NCBI RefSeq assembly: GCF_004138285.1
Contig: NZ_SCFN01000007.1
Coordinates: forward strand, 1-64,000
Length of the DNA: 64,000 bases
Reading direction: 5' to 3'
From: Gottfriedia acidiceleris
GTDB lineage: Bacteria; Bacillota; Bacilli; Bacillales; Bacillaceae_G
Part shown: positions 45,081 through 54,275 of the stretch, one piece after another
Layout: each line of letters starts with the position of its first letter
Position numbering within the stretch: position 1 is the first letter of the stretch
Notes under the pieces: model-generated
What the model was told of the DNA's origin: nothing
Database searches by the model: none
What the model saw: the letters and a program-made list of their open reading frames with translations, nothing else
Translations under genes and position numbers: made by a program

Positions 45081-45225
45081 CTCTTCTTTGTCCTTCCTGC
45101 TTTTGCTGTACTACTTGCACCTAAGCCCATTTATCTAAAAAAGCAAAAATCTTCAGTAACCGTTTTTCGCCTGCTTAATATCATAGTAATGTAATATCCA
45201 TCTAAAGTGATAAGGAGTGAAAATG

Positions 45226-45768
45226 ATGAGTTGCAAAGACAACCACGACAAAAAAAGAAACCATTGCGTATGTGACGTTGTAAAATTCATAAATGATCTA
45301 CAAGATTGCGCAACAAACACTTGCCCAACAGGTTGTGACGTTCCATTTTTAGGTGCTAACCCAAATGTACCACTTGCAAATACTCGCCCTTTCCTATTGT
45401 ATTTAGCAAACGGTGAATTATTTAGAGTACCAGCATTTAATAATAATATGATGTCAATCATGGCACAACAACGTGATGGTGGCGATCAAAACCAAAACCA
45501 AAACAAAAACGCTCAAATCAACAATTGCCAAGATACAGTTGTTTTCCGTGTTGAAAGTGTAGATGATGATTGCTGTGCAGTGTTAAGAGCATTAGTTCCT
45601 GTTAAAACTGGAGACGGCAAAGACAACAACAAAAATGACAACCAAAACACTTTCTGTGAACTAGTAGACGGCGACATGTTTGTTGCTTCAAACACTTGTG
45701 TAACTGTTGACTTAGATTGCTTCTGTGCAATCCAATGCTTACGTGACGTACACGTTTCAAATCTGTAA
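45226..45768 (+). CDS. cotZ: Cys-rich spore coat/exosporium protein (CotZ/CotY/ExsY family)
   Basis: 180 residues from the ATG at 45226 (MSCKDNHD, AAGGAG eight bases upstream). Family marks: CVCDVVKFINDLQDC near the N-terminus, RPFLLYLANGELFRVP, and the C-terminal CAIQCLRDVHVSNL. About 14 cysteines cross-link the protein into the outer coat/exosporium lattice. CotZ, CotY and ExsY are hard to tell apart; adjacency to cotO suggests CotZ. A low-complexity N/Q/K loop (residues 85-100) is longer than usual. Confidence 0.88.
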   Translation: MSCKDNHDKKRNHCVCDVVKFINDLQDCATNTCPTGCDVPFLGANPNVPLANTRPFLLYLANGELFRVPAFNNNMMSIMAQQRDGGDQNQNQNKNAQINNCQDTVVFRVESVDDDCCAVLRALVPVKTGDGKDNNKNDNQNTFCELVDGDMFVASNTCVTVDLDCFCAIQCLRDVHVSNL

Positions 45769-45793
45769 GTTTAATGTAAACTAAAAAACTATG

Positions 45794-45823
45794 GGTGGTA
45801 GATCATGTATCTACCACCTTTTT
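45794..45823 (+). terminator. Terminator between cotZ and cotO (convergent)
   Basis: 10-bp GGTGGTAGAT/ATCTACCACC stem with T-run on plus and T-run on minus. Confidence 0.9.
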
Positions 45824-45829
45824 AACGCC

Positions 45830-46360
45830 TTAAATACCTACCATTTGAATACTTACAATACTTTGAATATCCAATTCAATATCATTAATTTTTGAAGAAA
45901 CTTTAATTGAAACCTTTCCTTCGTTGTAACCCATAATATAGCCGATATATAAATCCTTATCTGTTCGAATTCGGCACTCAACCTTTGGAATATAGTGGGG
46001 CTTATTTATTATAAATAAAACTTTTTCTTCATTCGTCATAGCTTTAAATGGTTTTTTCATCCAAGTATTGTCTGCTTCAACTTGTTCTTCTTGTTGCTCT
46101 TCTTGTTCATCTAAATTCATAACATCTTCTAATTCCTCTAATTCCTCTAGTTCTTCTAGTTCTTCTAGTTCTTCTAGTTCTTCTAGTTCTTCCACCTCTT
46201 CGTATTTAGAAGCTACATATTCTTTATCCTTTTGTTTTTGATCCTGATTATTTACTTTGACCACATAAGAGTGTTGTACGTTCAACTTGGCTTCTTTAAA
46301 ATCTGGCTGCGCAATATATAATAATGGCTTTACACCCTCTTTAGACTCTTTTCTTGCCAT
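45830..46360 (-). CDS. cotO: Spore coat protein CotO-like, with Glu-Glu-Leu repeat tract
   Basis: 176 residues. N-terminal MARKESKEGVKPLLYIAQP and C-terminal domain (KPFKAMTNEEKVLFIINKPHYIPKV..., ending DIQSIVSIQMVGI) match CotO, a morphogenetic protein for the outer coat/exosporium. Between them about eight EEL units (46126-46195, nine-base DNA repeat) give a highly acidic linker. Convergent with cotZ. Confidence 0.82.
   Translation of the reverse strand: MARKESKEGVKPLLYIAQPDFKEAKLNVQHSYVVKVNNQDQKQKDKEYVASKYEEVEELEELEELEELEELEELEELEDVMNLDEQEEQQEEQVEADNTWMKKPFKAMTNEEKVLFIINKPHYIPKVECRIRTDKDLYIGYIMGYNEGKVSIKVSSKINDIELDIQSIVSIQMVGI
46126..46195 (-). repeat. Nine-base microsatellite in cotO (EEL codons)
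   Basis: Plus-strand copies of TTCTAGTTC/TTCTAATTCC run for ~70 bases; unit changes keep the frame because nine is a multiple of three. Length is likely variable between strains. Confidence 0.85.
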
Positions 46361-46603
46361 TGTTGTTCCTCCCTCGTAAGTGTGCTCTCATAAATTATAT
46401 GAACGGACAATATTTATCATGTTACTTTTTTCTCAATCAAGTAACCTATAGATTTATACGAAAATAAGAAATAAATGCCTATCAACACTTGACTAATTTT
46501 GTACATATTCATATAAATTGGACAAATATCCTAGTACAAACAATTGACAGGGCACATATAAATACATTGTAACCGCACAGAAAAAACAAGGAGCGATGAA
46601 AAA

Positions 46604-47077
46604 GTGAATAAAGAGTTATTCTCAGTATTCGTAGGTAAAGGAGTTAGAATTGGTCGAGGAGGTCATGAATCTAAAGAAGGTTTATTACTTGGTGCATATG
46701 GAACACATATTGCTCTTTTTACAGAGGCTGAAGGTGTAATTTACTTCCCTTATACTCATATTAAAAGCGTAACTTCATTTGCAAAAGGTAGATTATCTTA
46801 TGATGAAATGTACAATACGATTGAATTATTACCAAACGAGAATTTTGTAGACTTATTAAATTCTCAAGTTAGACAATGGGTAAAAATTAATCGCGGTGGC
46901 CACGACAAAGTTGAAGGTATTCTTCTTGATGCAAACCATGATTATGTAGAAATTTCTTTTAACGATGAACTAGTGTATCTTGCTACTTATCATGTAAAAA
47001 GTGTAAGTTTCGGAGAAAAATTTGAAGTTTACGAAAGAAGTAATACGACAAGCCAAACATTAAGAAGAAGAAAATAA
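46604..47077 (+). CDS. CotB-like spore coat protein, short form
   Basis: 157 residues. Two copies of a domain resembling the N-terminal part of CotB: VRIGRGGHESKEGLLLGAYGTHIALF...YFPYTHIKSVT and VKINRGGHDKVEGILLDANHDYVEIS...YLATYHVKSVS. It ends LRRRK. Coat localisation is inferred. It lacks the Ser/Lys-rich C-terminus of B. subtilis CotB. GGAG upstream of the GTG start at 46604. Confidence 0.6.
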   Translation: MNKELFSVFVGKGVRIGRGGHESKEGLLLGAYGTHIALFTEAEGVIYFPYTHIKSVTSFAKGRLSYDEMYNTIELLPNENFVDLLNSQVRQWVKINRGGHDKVEGILLDANHDYVEISFNDELVYLATYHVKSVSFGEKFEVYERSNTTSQTLRRRK

Positions 47078-47087
47078 TGTTTAGAAA

Positions 47088-47119
47088 GGTCGTTTTATGA
47101 AATAAAACGACCCTTTTTT
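47088..47119 (+). terminator. Terminator of the CotB-like gene
   Basis: 11-bp GGTCGTTTTAT/ATAAAACGACC stem, seven Ts. The following spacer to 47461 shows only promoter-type AT-rich sequence. Confidence 0.9.
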
Positions 47120-47461
47120 TATAAAACTTTGACCCTCGATGCCATTCTAATTATGTAAAACCATTATAAAGTAATTTGAAACTATACTTAATTTTGAGTG
47201 GTAATCAATAGATCATTGGAAGTATGCTGTTATGAACTAACTAACTGATCCAACTATAAAATGTTCAAACTTAATAATCTTTTTTCATTCATATAAGACA
47301 GGCACTAACAACCTTGCCAATCTTTTATTGAAATGATTGATTTTATTTAGACAAACTATCATTCTAATCGATATGCCCATATTAATAAAATTGAAAATCC
47401 TTTTTCAGAAATGAACATGTCTGAATAATAATGATTTATCTTTTTAAGAAAGGAGAAAATC

Positions 47462-48127
47462 ATGGCAAGTTTCAAAAATTTTCTCAACAAACAAGTTACA
47501 ATTGAAATATCTGGTAACAGTAATGTTGATGGAATCTTAATTGAAGTCGGAAATGATTTATTAGTTGTTTTCAATGGTGAAAATTTCCTTTATATTCCAC
47601 TACTTCATATTCATAATCTAAGTGAAAGTACACTCGAAGAATCCTTTGGTGTTGTTCCTTCCCTACAAGAATTAGAACACGAAAAAGATGAGTTATCTTT
47701 ACGTAAAGTATTAACTGCTGCTAAAGGGATTTTTGTAGAAATTAGTCTATCAAATAATCGTTCTTTTCATGGCTTTATTACAACAATCATGAATAATTAC
47801 TTTGTATTCTATTCACCGATCTATAAAATCATGTATATATCCCTACAGCATTTAAAGTGGTTAACCCCGTATCTCACTGAAAAAACCCCTTATATGTTAA
47901 GTAATAATTTATTACCTGTTAATCCTTCTAATATCCCTCTAGCACGCACGTTAGAAGTTCAATTAAATAAGTTGATTGGTGAATTAGTCGTAATGAACAG
48001 TGGAGAAAATTACGAATATATAGGTAAGTTGAGTTCCATTGACTCAAATTTCATTGAGTTGACTACATCTAGAGGAGAAAGCAAATTAGTAGGTCTTCGT
48101 CACTTAAAATCAATTTTTATTCCGTAA
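47462..48127 (+). CDS. Protein with three Sm-like/CotB-type repeats, coat-associated by context
   Basis: 221 residues. AAAGGAG upstream of the ATG. Three similar segments, each with a conserved short beta motif and a -L(H)-x-(H/L)- strand: KQVTIEISGNSNVDGIL...LYIPLLHIHNLS, IFVEISLSNNRSFHGFI...MYISLQHLKWL, ELVVMNSGENYEYIGKL...LVGLRHLKSI. This repeat is shared with the CotB-like protein before it. The family name is not certain (DUF2642-like). Not an enzyme by sequence. Confidence 0.55.
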   Translation: MASFKNFLNKQVTIEISGNSNVDGILIEVGNDLLVVFNGENFLYIPLLHIHNLSESTLEESFGVVPSLQELEHEKDELSLRKVLTAAKGIFVEISLSNNRSFHGFITTIMNNYFVFYSPIYKIMYISLQHLKWLTPYLTEKTPYMLSNNLLPVNPSNIPLARTLEVQLNKLIGELVVMNSGENYEYIGKLSSIDSNFIELTTSRGESKLVGLRHLKSIFIP

Positions 48128-48161
48128 GAATTAATAAAATTAAAATGCCACATTTACAATA

Positions 48162-48204
48162 AAAAAGTGCTTATCTATGATCATAATAAGAAGGCACTTT
48201 TTTT
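48162..48204 (+). terminator. Terminator of the Sm-like repeat gene
   Basis: GTGCTTAT/ATAAG-GCAC with flanking A and T runs. Confidence 0.8.
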
Positions 48205-48364
48205 ATTTGACTAATGTCAGGTTGATTTCTCTAACTGAATGTTTACCCATATAAGGAAGAAAGCTTATTTACACTGCAGGTTGTAAGCTTTTCATGGGGA
48301 TGGGGGCATGAGCTGAGCTTCCTCGTCGCTTTTTAATCCCGCATCCCAATATGAGTTGAGTAAC

Positions 48365-48540
48365 ATCCGTTTAAATTGATATGAGTAAGGTATTTTCTTG
48401 CTCTGGCAGTTTTACTTACTCATGAACCCTTTATGTGTATGTATTTTTTATCTTCATGCTGTACTACTTACTCATGAACCATTTATGAGTAAAGTATATT
48501 CATCTTCTTGCTCTTTTACATACTCATGACTAGGTATGTT
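48365..48540. repeat. Three 52-bp tandem repeats with inner palindromes
   Basis: TACTCATG recurs at 48417, 48469 and 48521, a strict 52-base period. Each unit also has ATGAGTA upstream of TTACTCAT, so it can fold back. It lies in the spacer between two convergent genes (Sm-like gene and fabI). No ORF. Confidence 0.65.
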
Positions 48541-48558
48541 ATGTCAACCCGAAAAAAA

Positions 48559-48581
48559 ATAGAAGTCATTTAGACTTCTAT
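48559..48581 (-). terminator. Terminator of fabI
   Basis: ATAGAAGTC/GACTTCTAT stem with a T-run on the minus strand. Confidence 0.85.
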
Positions 48582-48595
48582 TGTTCTTACTTTTC

Positions 48596-49375
48596 TTATC
48601 CCATTATATGGTATCCTGAATCAACATGAATGTTTTCTCCAGTAATACCTCTTGCTAAGTCACTAAATAAGAATAAAGCAGAATCTCCTACTTCTTCTTG
48701 TGTTACATTTCTACGTAACGGTGCTTTTTCTTCGATCTCTTTTAAGATTGTATTAAAGTCGCCTACTCCTTTTGCAGAAAGCGTACGGATTGGTCCTGCA
48801 GAGATTGAGTTTACGCGAATATTGTATTTCCCTAAATCGTTCGCTAAATAGCGTACAGAAGCTTCTAGAGCTGCTTTAGATACACCCATTAGGTTATAGT
48901 TTTGCATTACACGCTCTCCACCTAAGTAAGTTAGCGTAACAATGCTTCCACCTTCAACCATTAATGGTTTTGCTTCACGAGCTACACCTACTAAAGAGTA
49001 AGCACTAATGTTTTGTGATAATAAGTATCCATCACGGCTTGTGTCTACAAACTCACCTTTTAAATCCTCTTTATTAGCAAAAGCGATACAGTGTGCTACA
49101 CCATGAATTGTGCCTACTTGCTCTTTAATTGATGCAAAGCATTTTGCTAAATCTTCATCACTAGTTACATCACATTGAACTAAAAGATTGTTAGGATTTT
49201 CTAGTGAGTCAGCTAATTCACGAACACCTTTTTCTAATCTTTCATTTGCGTATGTAAAAATTAAATTTGCTCCCGCGCTATGTAATGATTGTGCAATACC
49301 CCAAGCGATACTACGGAAGTTTGCAACACCCATAACAACAAAAGTTTTTCCTTGCAATGAAATCATATCATTCAT
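48596..49375 (-). CDS. fabI: Enoyl-ACP reductase (NADH), FabI
   Basis: 259 residues. Short-chain dehydrogenase fold; GVANFRSIAWGIAQSL (NAD site), AFANKEDLKGEF, and the Tyr-x6-Lys of YNLMGVSKAALE (with GGERVMQNYNL). It catalyses the last reduction step of type II fatty acid synthesis and is the triclosan target. Expression is likely repressed by FapR (operator at 49394-49410). Confidence 0.96.
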   Translation of the reverse strand: MNDMISLQGKTFVVMGVANFRSIAWGIAQSLHSAGANLIFTYANERLEKGVRELADSLENPNNLLVQCDVTSDEDLAKCFASIKEQVGTIHGVAHCIAFANKEDLKGEFVDTSRDGYLLSQNISAYSLVGVAREAKPLMVEGGSIVTLTYLGGERVMQNYNLMGVSKAALEASVRYLANDLGKYNIRVNSISAGPIRTLSAKGVGDFNTILKEIEEKAPLRRNVTQEEVGDSALFLFSDLARGITGENIHVDSGYHIMG

Positions 49376-49393
49376 CTCCTTTATTATTAGTTA

Positions 49394-49410
49394 TTAGTAC
49401 TAGATACTAA
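49394..49410. promoter_or_regulatory. FapR operator upstream of fabI
   Basis: TTAGTACTAGATACTAA against the consensus TTAGTACCTGATACTAA (two mismatches in the centre), 19 bases before the fabI start and overlapping a likely -10 region. FapR represses fab genes until malonyl-CoA rises. Confidence 0.85.
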
Positions 49411-49617
49411 AATAGTAGCACAAATACGATGAATTGAAAATAGTAAAGTTATATATAGCTTTATCCACAAAAAATATAAATATAATAGTTTATTTAAAAA
49501 GAGTTTATAGTTTTGAATTCCTTTAAAGGCAAAAATAAACTATAATGATGATTGTCGTACATTAAATGTGCCTATTTAAAAGCATACTAATAAAACTTAT
49601 TATAGAGAGGTGAGGAC

Positions 49618-50781
49618 ATGAAGGAAGACCGTACATCTCCCTTTCAAATTGATTTCAAATTACTTTTTATCCTTTTTTGTATTGCCGCTGTAAGTTATCT
49701 TGCAATTACTAGTGCAATGCCAAGCCTTCCTGCAAATCTAAGAAGCATCAATTTCGCTGGACAACAAATTAAATGGTATATCATTGGACTTGTTGGTATT
49801 GCCTTTATTATGATCATTGATTTTGATCGATATAAAAATGTTATTTGGTATATGTATGGTTTTGGACTACTCCTACTACTTGGATTAGAACTGCATATTC
49901 CAGGTGCTAAAACCATCAAAGGTGCAACGGCATGGTACACCTTACCTGGTATAGGTAACTTCCAACCATCTGAATTAATGAAAATATTTATGATCATTAT
50001 TTTAGGAACGATTATTTCAAGACATAATGAAATGTACGCTGTTCGTGGAAAGAGAGAAGATATTTTACTTTTAGGTAAAATATTCGGTATTTCATTGCCT
50101 CCTCTACTACTGATTGCGAAAGAGCCTGACTTAGGAAATACAATGGTTATGTGTGCAATTATCGCAACAATGATTTTAATTTCTGGAATTCGTTGGCGCT
50201 ATATTCTTGGACTAGTTGTATTAACAATTGGCCTTGGTGCATTCATGGTTTATCTATACTTTTATCATTTTGAATTTTTCACATCGCATGTACTTGAGGA
50301 ATACCAGTTAAATCGATTTTACGGTTGGTTAGCACCGTATGAATACCCTTCTCAAGGTTATCAGCTTACTCAGGCATTAATGGCAGCTGGTTCTGGTTTG
50401 CTTACAGGTAAAGGGTTCCATAACGGTGAAGCATACTTCCCTGAACCTCATACAGATTTTATTTTCACTGTAATATGCGAACAATACGGTTTCATAGGAG
50501 CAAGTGTAGTAATATCATTATTCTTCTTATTAATTTATCGAATGATTCATATTGCTTTAGAAAGTAACGACAAATTTGGTAGCTATCTTTGTGCTGGTGT
50601 AGTCGGAATGTTTACTTTCCAGATTTTCCAAAATATTGGTATGACAATCGGTCTACTACCAATTACAGGGATTACTCTACCATTCGTAAGTTACGGAGGA
50701 AGTTCTCTAGCAACTAACCTTCTCGCAATTGGATTCATCCTTAATGTAAGATCTAGAACAAATAAGTATATGTTTGACTGA
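49618..50781 (+). CDS. FtsW/RodA/SpoVE (SEDS) family glycosyltransferase, RodA-like
   Basis: 387 residues, ten membrane segments. SEDS marks: TAWYTLPGIGNFQPSELMKI, IAKEPDLGNTMVM, GKGFHNGEAYFPEPHTDFIF (catalytic Asp), and SYGGSS near the C-terminus. It polymerises peptidoglycan from lipid II. RodA, FtsW and SpoVE cannot be separated by eye; the length and PEPHTDFIF loop suit RodA. AGAGGTGAGG precedes the ATG. Confidence 0.88.
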   Translation: MKEDRTSPFQIDFKLLFILFCIAAVSYLAITSAMPSLPANLRSINFAGQQIKWYIIGLVGIAFIMIIDFDRYKNVIWYMYGFGLLLLLGLELHIPGAKTIKGATAWYTLPGIGNFQPSELMKIFMIIILGTIISRHNEMYAVRGKREDILLLGKIFGISLPPLLLIAKEPDLGNTMVMCAIIATMILISGIRWRYILGLVVLTIGLGAFMVYLYFYHFEFFTSHVLEEYQLNRFYGWLAPYEYPSQGYQLTQALMAAGSGLLTGKGFHNGEAYFPEPHTDFIFTVICEQYGFIGASVVISLFFLLIYRMIHIALESNDKFGSYLCAGVVGMFTFQIFQNIGMTIGLLPITGITLPFVSYGGSSLATNLLAIGFILNVRSRTNKYMFD

Positions 50782-50805
50782 TAGAGTAGAGATACAAAAA
50801 AGACA

Positions 50806-50845
50806 GGGGTAAAGATCTAATAAAGATCTTTACCCCTTTTTTTTA
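50806..50845 (+). terminator. Terminator of the RodA-like gene
   Basis: 13-bp GGGGTAAAGATCT/AGATCTTTACCCC stem with an eight-T run. Confidence 0.95.
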
Positions 50846-50943
50846 TTAGCAATACCGCTTCTAGGAAAGTTCTTTGACGCTGCTTTTTTGGGGCATACTA
50901 CGATTATTACTTGTTGAAATAACAGACTAAAAGGATTGATAGG

Positions 50944-51702
50944 ATGAAATACGATATTATAGGTGATATTCATGGTTGTTATAATGAATTTGTTGAATTA
51001 ACTAAAAAACTTGGTTATTCGTGGGAGAATAATATTCCTGTTCACCCTGAAAATCGAAAGTTAGTTTTTGTTGGTGACTTAACGGATCGGGGACCTAATT
51101 CTCTTGCAGTTATAAAAGTAGTATATGAACTTGTGATGAAACATAAGAAAGCACATTATTCACCAGGGAATCATTGTAATAAACTTTATCGTTATTTTCT
51201 TGGTCGTAATGTAAAAATTCAACATGGACTTGAAACAACAGTTGCTGAATTAGAATCAGTTAGTGGTAAAGAAAGAAGCCACTATCAAGCATCGTTTAAA
51301 AAACTTTATGAAGGTTCCCCACTTTATAATGTTTTAGACAATGGAAAATTAGTTGTTAGTCATGCTGGTATACGTGAGGACATGATTGGTAAGCATTCAA
51401 ATAATGTTAAAACATTCGTTTTATATGGAGATATTAATGGAGAAGTGCTTCCAAATGGCATGCCTGTAAGAAAAGATTGGACTAAAGAGTATAAAGGTAA
51501 AGCATTAATTGTTTATGGTCATACTCCAATTAAGGAACCAAGAGAATTAAATAATACAATTAATATTGATACTGGCGCTGTCTTTGGTGGTAAACTAACA
51601 GCATTTTCATATCCAGAACGTAAATATACTCAAGTACAATCTTCCATGCCATACATTGAAGAAAAATTTAGTTTTTACGAAGAAAAAGAGAGCAGAGTTT
51701 AG
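50944..51702 (+). CDS. prpE: Bis(5'-nucleosyl)-tetraphosphatase PrpE (ApaH-like)
   Basis: 252 residues. Metallophosphatase motifs [22 protein letters not shown] (Asn/His), VVSHAG and YGHTP in order. The B. subtilis enzyme hydrolyses Ap4A and removes Tyr/Ser phosphates. Within the conserved yjb region. Followed by a terminator at 51751. Confidence 0.93.
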   Translation: MKYDIIGDIHGCYNEFVELTKKLGYSWENNIPVHPENRKLVFVGDLTDRGPNSLAVIKVVYELVMKHKKAHYSPGNHCNKLYRYFLGRNVKIQHGLETTVAELESVSGKERSHYQASFKKLYEGSPLYNVLDNGKLVVSHAGIREDMIGKHSNNVKTFVLYGDINGEVLPNGMPVRKDWTKEYKGKALIVYGHTPIKEPRELNNTINIDTGAVFGGKLTAFSYPERKYTQVQSSMPYIEEKFSFYEEKESRV

Positions 51703-51750
51703 GAAAGTCATGATGAACTTGTAATTTTAGCTTAAATAGATACAAAAAAA

Positions 51751-51780
51751 AGTAGGTTTCTGATCGGAACCTACTTTTTT
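51751..51780 (+). terminator. Terminator of prpE
   Basis: AGTAGGTT/AACCTACT stem and a six-T run. Confidence 0.85.
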
Positions 51781-51809
51781 GCTGATAATGTAAGCGCTCA
51801 CTTATCAGC
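51781..51809. promoter_or_regulatory. 29-bp palindrome with a cre-like core
   Basis: GCTGATAA and TTATCAGC bracket a TGTAAGCGCTCAC core; ATGTAAGCGCTCACTT matches the CcpA cre consensus at 14 of 16 positions. It sits between two converging transcripts, an odd place for a cre. Confidence 0.4.
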
Positions 51810-51924
51810 TTAATATATTAGTCTCTTCCATCCCCATGGAGAAACACTACATACTAAAAATAATCTATTATTCATATATTGTCAATAAATTATACAAAAT
51901 TTAGACAAATTTATTACTTGACAT

Positions 51925-52825
51925 TTACGATTCCAATAACATTTTTAAATCCGCAGGTAAAGCGATTTCAAAGTTTTTTTCCGTATGATCAATTGGATGA
52001 ATAAATGACAATTGATAACTATGCAACGCCTGTCTTTTTAAAAGATCAGTATTACCTCCATATAAGTCATCCCCGATTAATGGATGACCAATCGAAGACA
52101 TATGAACCCGGATTTGATGTGTTCGTCCTGTTTCTAATACTAATTCAACAACTGAGTGGTCTCTACTTACTAAAAGGACTTTATAATGTGTGATTGCTTC
52201 TTGTCCCACTTCAGAAACCATTCTCTCGATAATACTATCACTTTTCCTAGCAATCTTTGCACGTATTACCCCTTCAGTGTCATTCATTTGTCCATGGACA
52301 ATCGCTAAATATTTTCTTTGTACATTTTTTAATTCATTTTTCGAAAACAAATAATGAATATAACGATTTTTGGCAACTAACATTAATCCCGAAGTATCTT
52401 TGTCTAATCGAGTTACAATATGAATGGTCGATTGGAGACCAATTGATTGATAATAAAATAATATACCATTTGCAAGAGTACCATTAGGATGTTCTCTAGA
52501 AGGTATACTTGGTATTCCAAAAGGTTTATTTATGACTAATACAGCATCATCTTCATAAACAATTTCAAAAGGAACATCTTCAGCTATAAGATCCTCACTT
52601 GGTTTCTCGATTGGAAAATAGATTTGTACTAGATCTAATTCTTTTAAAATTGTACGAACAGTTTTTTTCTTCATTGTTTACTGTAATTTTTCCACCTTGA
52701 AATTTTATATCTGTGAGAGCACGTTTAGAGAGCTCCTTTAATTTAAGAAACTCTCTAAGTAAAATTCCATTATGCTCTTTTTTTACTTCCCATGATAAAC
52801 TAAATTGCTTCATATTCTTCACCAT
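51925..52825 (-). pseudogene. RluD-type rRNA/tRNA pseudouridine synthase (YjbO-like), +1 frameshift in a poly-A tract
   Basis: The upstream frame (52825 down to 52595) gives MKQFSLSWEVKKEHNGILLR, the S4-like N-terminus; the downstream frame (from 52674) gives KTVRTILKELDLVQIYFPIEKPS and the catalytic IVTRLDKDTSGLMLVAKN (Asp), ETGRTHQIRVH. They join exactly as VNNEEK-TVRTILKEL if the seven-A run at 52662-52668 is six. So one gene is split by a single extra A: a sequencing artefact, a real mutation, or slippage. Member of the conserved yjbO locus. Confidence 0.85.
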
Positions 52826-52827
52826 TT

Positions 52828-53619
52828 TTATTTAACAAAAGAATCAACGACACGCTTCCAAAAAGGAAAAGGTCTAAAACGTGCAAAACGTACTTTTTCA
52901 TGAGCTACTCGACATTGAATCGATTTAACATCTTGATGCACTATTGTTTTATGATCTAATGTAATTTGAAAATTTGCGTTTCTTACAGGTTTAAGTAAGC
53001 AAGTATGATGTTTAGGTAAAACAAGTGGTGAACCAATTGTACGAAAAACTCGATTATTAATTGAAGCCATCTCAGCAATTTGAATCGCTTCAATTGATGG
53101 ATGAATAATTGCTCCACCAAGTGCTTTATTATACGCTGTACTACCTGAAGGTGTAGAAATACAAAGACCGTCACCTCTAAATGTCTCAAAATGCTGACCT
53201 TTTATTTCAACATCAATCACTAATGTACCTTCAAGACCTTTTATCGTACATTCATTTAAAGCTAATGTTTGCATTTCTTTTCTTCCATCCTTATAACGGA
53301 TGATTACTTCCAATAAAGGATATTCAACTACTTGAAATGGAGTCTTCGCAATTGCAATAACAAGCTTTTCTACCTCACTTGGTACCCAATCAGCGTAAAA
53401 CCCTAAATGCCCAGTATGAACCCCTACGAAAGATACTTTATCGAGAAGATGAGTGTAATTATGAAAAGCATGAAGTAAGGTCCCATCACCACCTACAGAT
53501 ATAGCGATTTCAGGCTCTTCTTCATCAAATTTAAAATTAAAACTCTCTAAATAATCTCTCATTCGTTTCGTCAGTTCATTGGACTCTTGATCGCCCTTAG
53601 ACATAATTACGAATTTCAT
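52828..53619 (-). CDS. ppnK: NAD kinase
   Basis: 263 residues. Signature [12 protein letters not shown] (GGDG), [16 protein letters not shown], and [20 protein letters not shown]. It phosphorylates NAD to NADP using ATP or polyphosphate in the cytoplasm. Corresponds to B. subtilis YjbN (nadF). Ends two bases before the YjbO-like gene starts, so the two are co-transcribed. Confidence 0.95.
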   Translation of the reverse strand: MKFVIMSKGDQESNELTKRMRDYLESFNFKFDEEEPEIAISVGGDGTLLHAFHNYTHLLDKVSFVGVHTGHLGFYADWVPSEVEKLVIAIAKTPFQVVEYPLLEVIIRYKDGRKEMQTLALNECTIKGLEGTLVIDVEIKGQHFETFRGDGLCISTPSGSTAYNKALGGAIIHPSIEAIQIAEMASINNRVFRTIGSPLVLPKHHTCLLKPVRNANFQITLDHKTIVHQDVKSIQCRVAHEKVRFARFRPFPFWKRVVDSFVK

Positions 53620-53634
53620 TTTCTCGCCCTTTCC

Positions 53635-54258
53635 TTATTGGTCGTTTTTTTTCGAAAACTCTGCTTGCGCCTCTTGAATCTCTCCTCTAATAAGAGACAT
53701 TTCTTCATCTAATAGAAACGCTGCTTCAGCCGCTCTTTGTAATCGTTCATGAATATTTTCAGGATATTTCCCTTTATACTTATAATTTAAAGAATGCTCT
53801 ATTGTTGCCCAAAAATTCATCGCAAGAGTTCTTATTTGAATTTCAACTAAAACTTTTCGTTCACCTTCAATTGTTTGAACTGGATATTCAACAACTACAT
53901 GATAAGAACGATATCCGCTATTCTTTTTATTTGTAATATAATCTCGCTCTTCTACAATTGTAAAATCTTTACGTTTGCGGAGAAGCTCCACTACATTTTT
54001 AATATCTTCTACAAATTGGCACATCATTCTAAGACCGGCAATATCCTGTAATTCAGTTTCTAAATTCGCTAGTGGAATTCCTTTTCTTATTGTCTTATTA
54101 ACAATGCTGTGAATAGGCTTAACTCTCCCAGTTACAAACTCAATAGGGGAATGCTGATTAGTTTCTTCAAACTGTTTTCTAATCCCTTTTAACTTTACTT
54201 TCAATTCGCTAACTGCTTGTTCATAAGGTGCTAAAAAACTTTCCCATTGACCATTCAT
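53635..54258 (-). CDS. relQ: Small (p)ppGpp synthetase RelQ/SasB (YjbM)
   Basis: 207 residues, single RelA/SpoT synthetase domain, no hydrolase. Conserved HSIVNKTIRKGIPLANLE, DIAGLRMMCQF, RDYITNKKNSGYRSYHVVVE and the ending helical part. It makes (p)ppGpp and related alarmones from GTP/GDP and ATP. Directly upstream of NAD kinase in one operon. Confidence 0.93.
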   Translation of the reverse strand: MNGQWESFLAPYEQAVSELKVKLKGIRKQFEETNQHSPIEFVTGRVKPIHSIVNKTIRKGIPLANLETELQDIAGLRMMCQFVEDIKNVVELLRKRKDFTIVEERDYITNKKNSGYRSYHVVVEYPVQTIEGERKVLVEIQIRTLAMNFWATIEHSLNYKYKGKYPENIHERLQRAAEAAFLLDEEMSLIRGEIQEAQAEFSKKNDQ

Positions 54259-54275
54259 AAAAAATCACCACCAAC

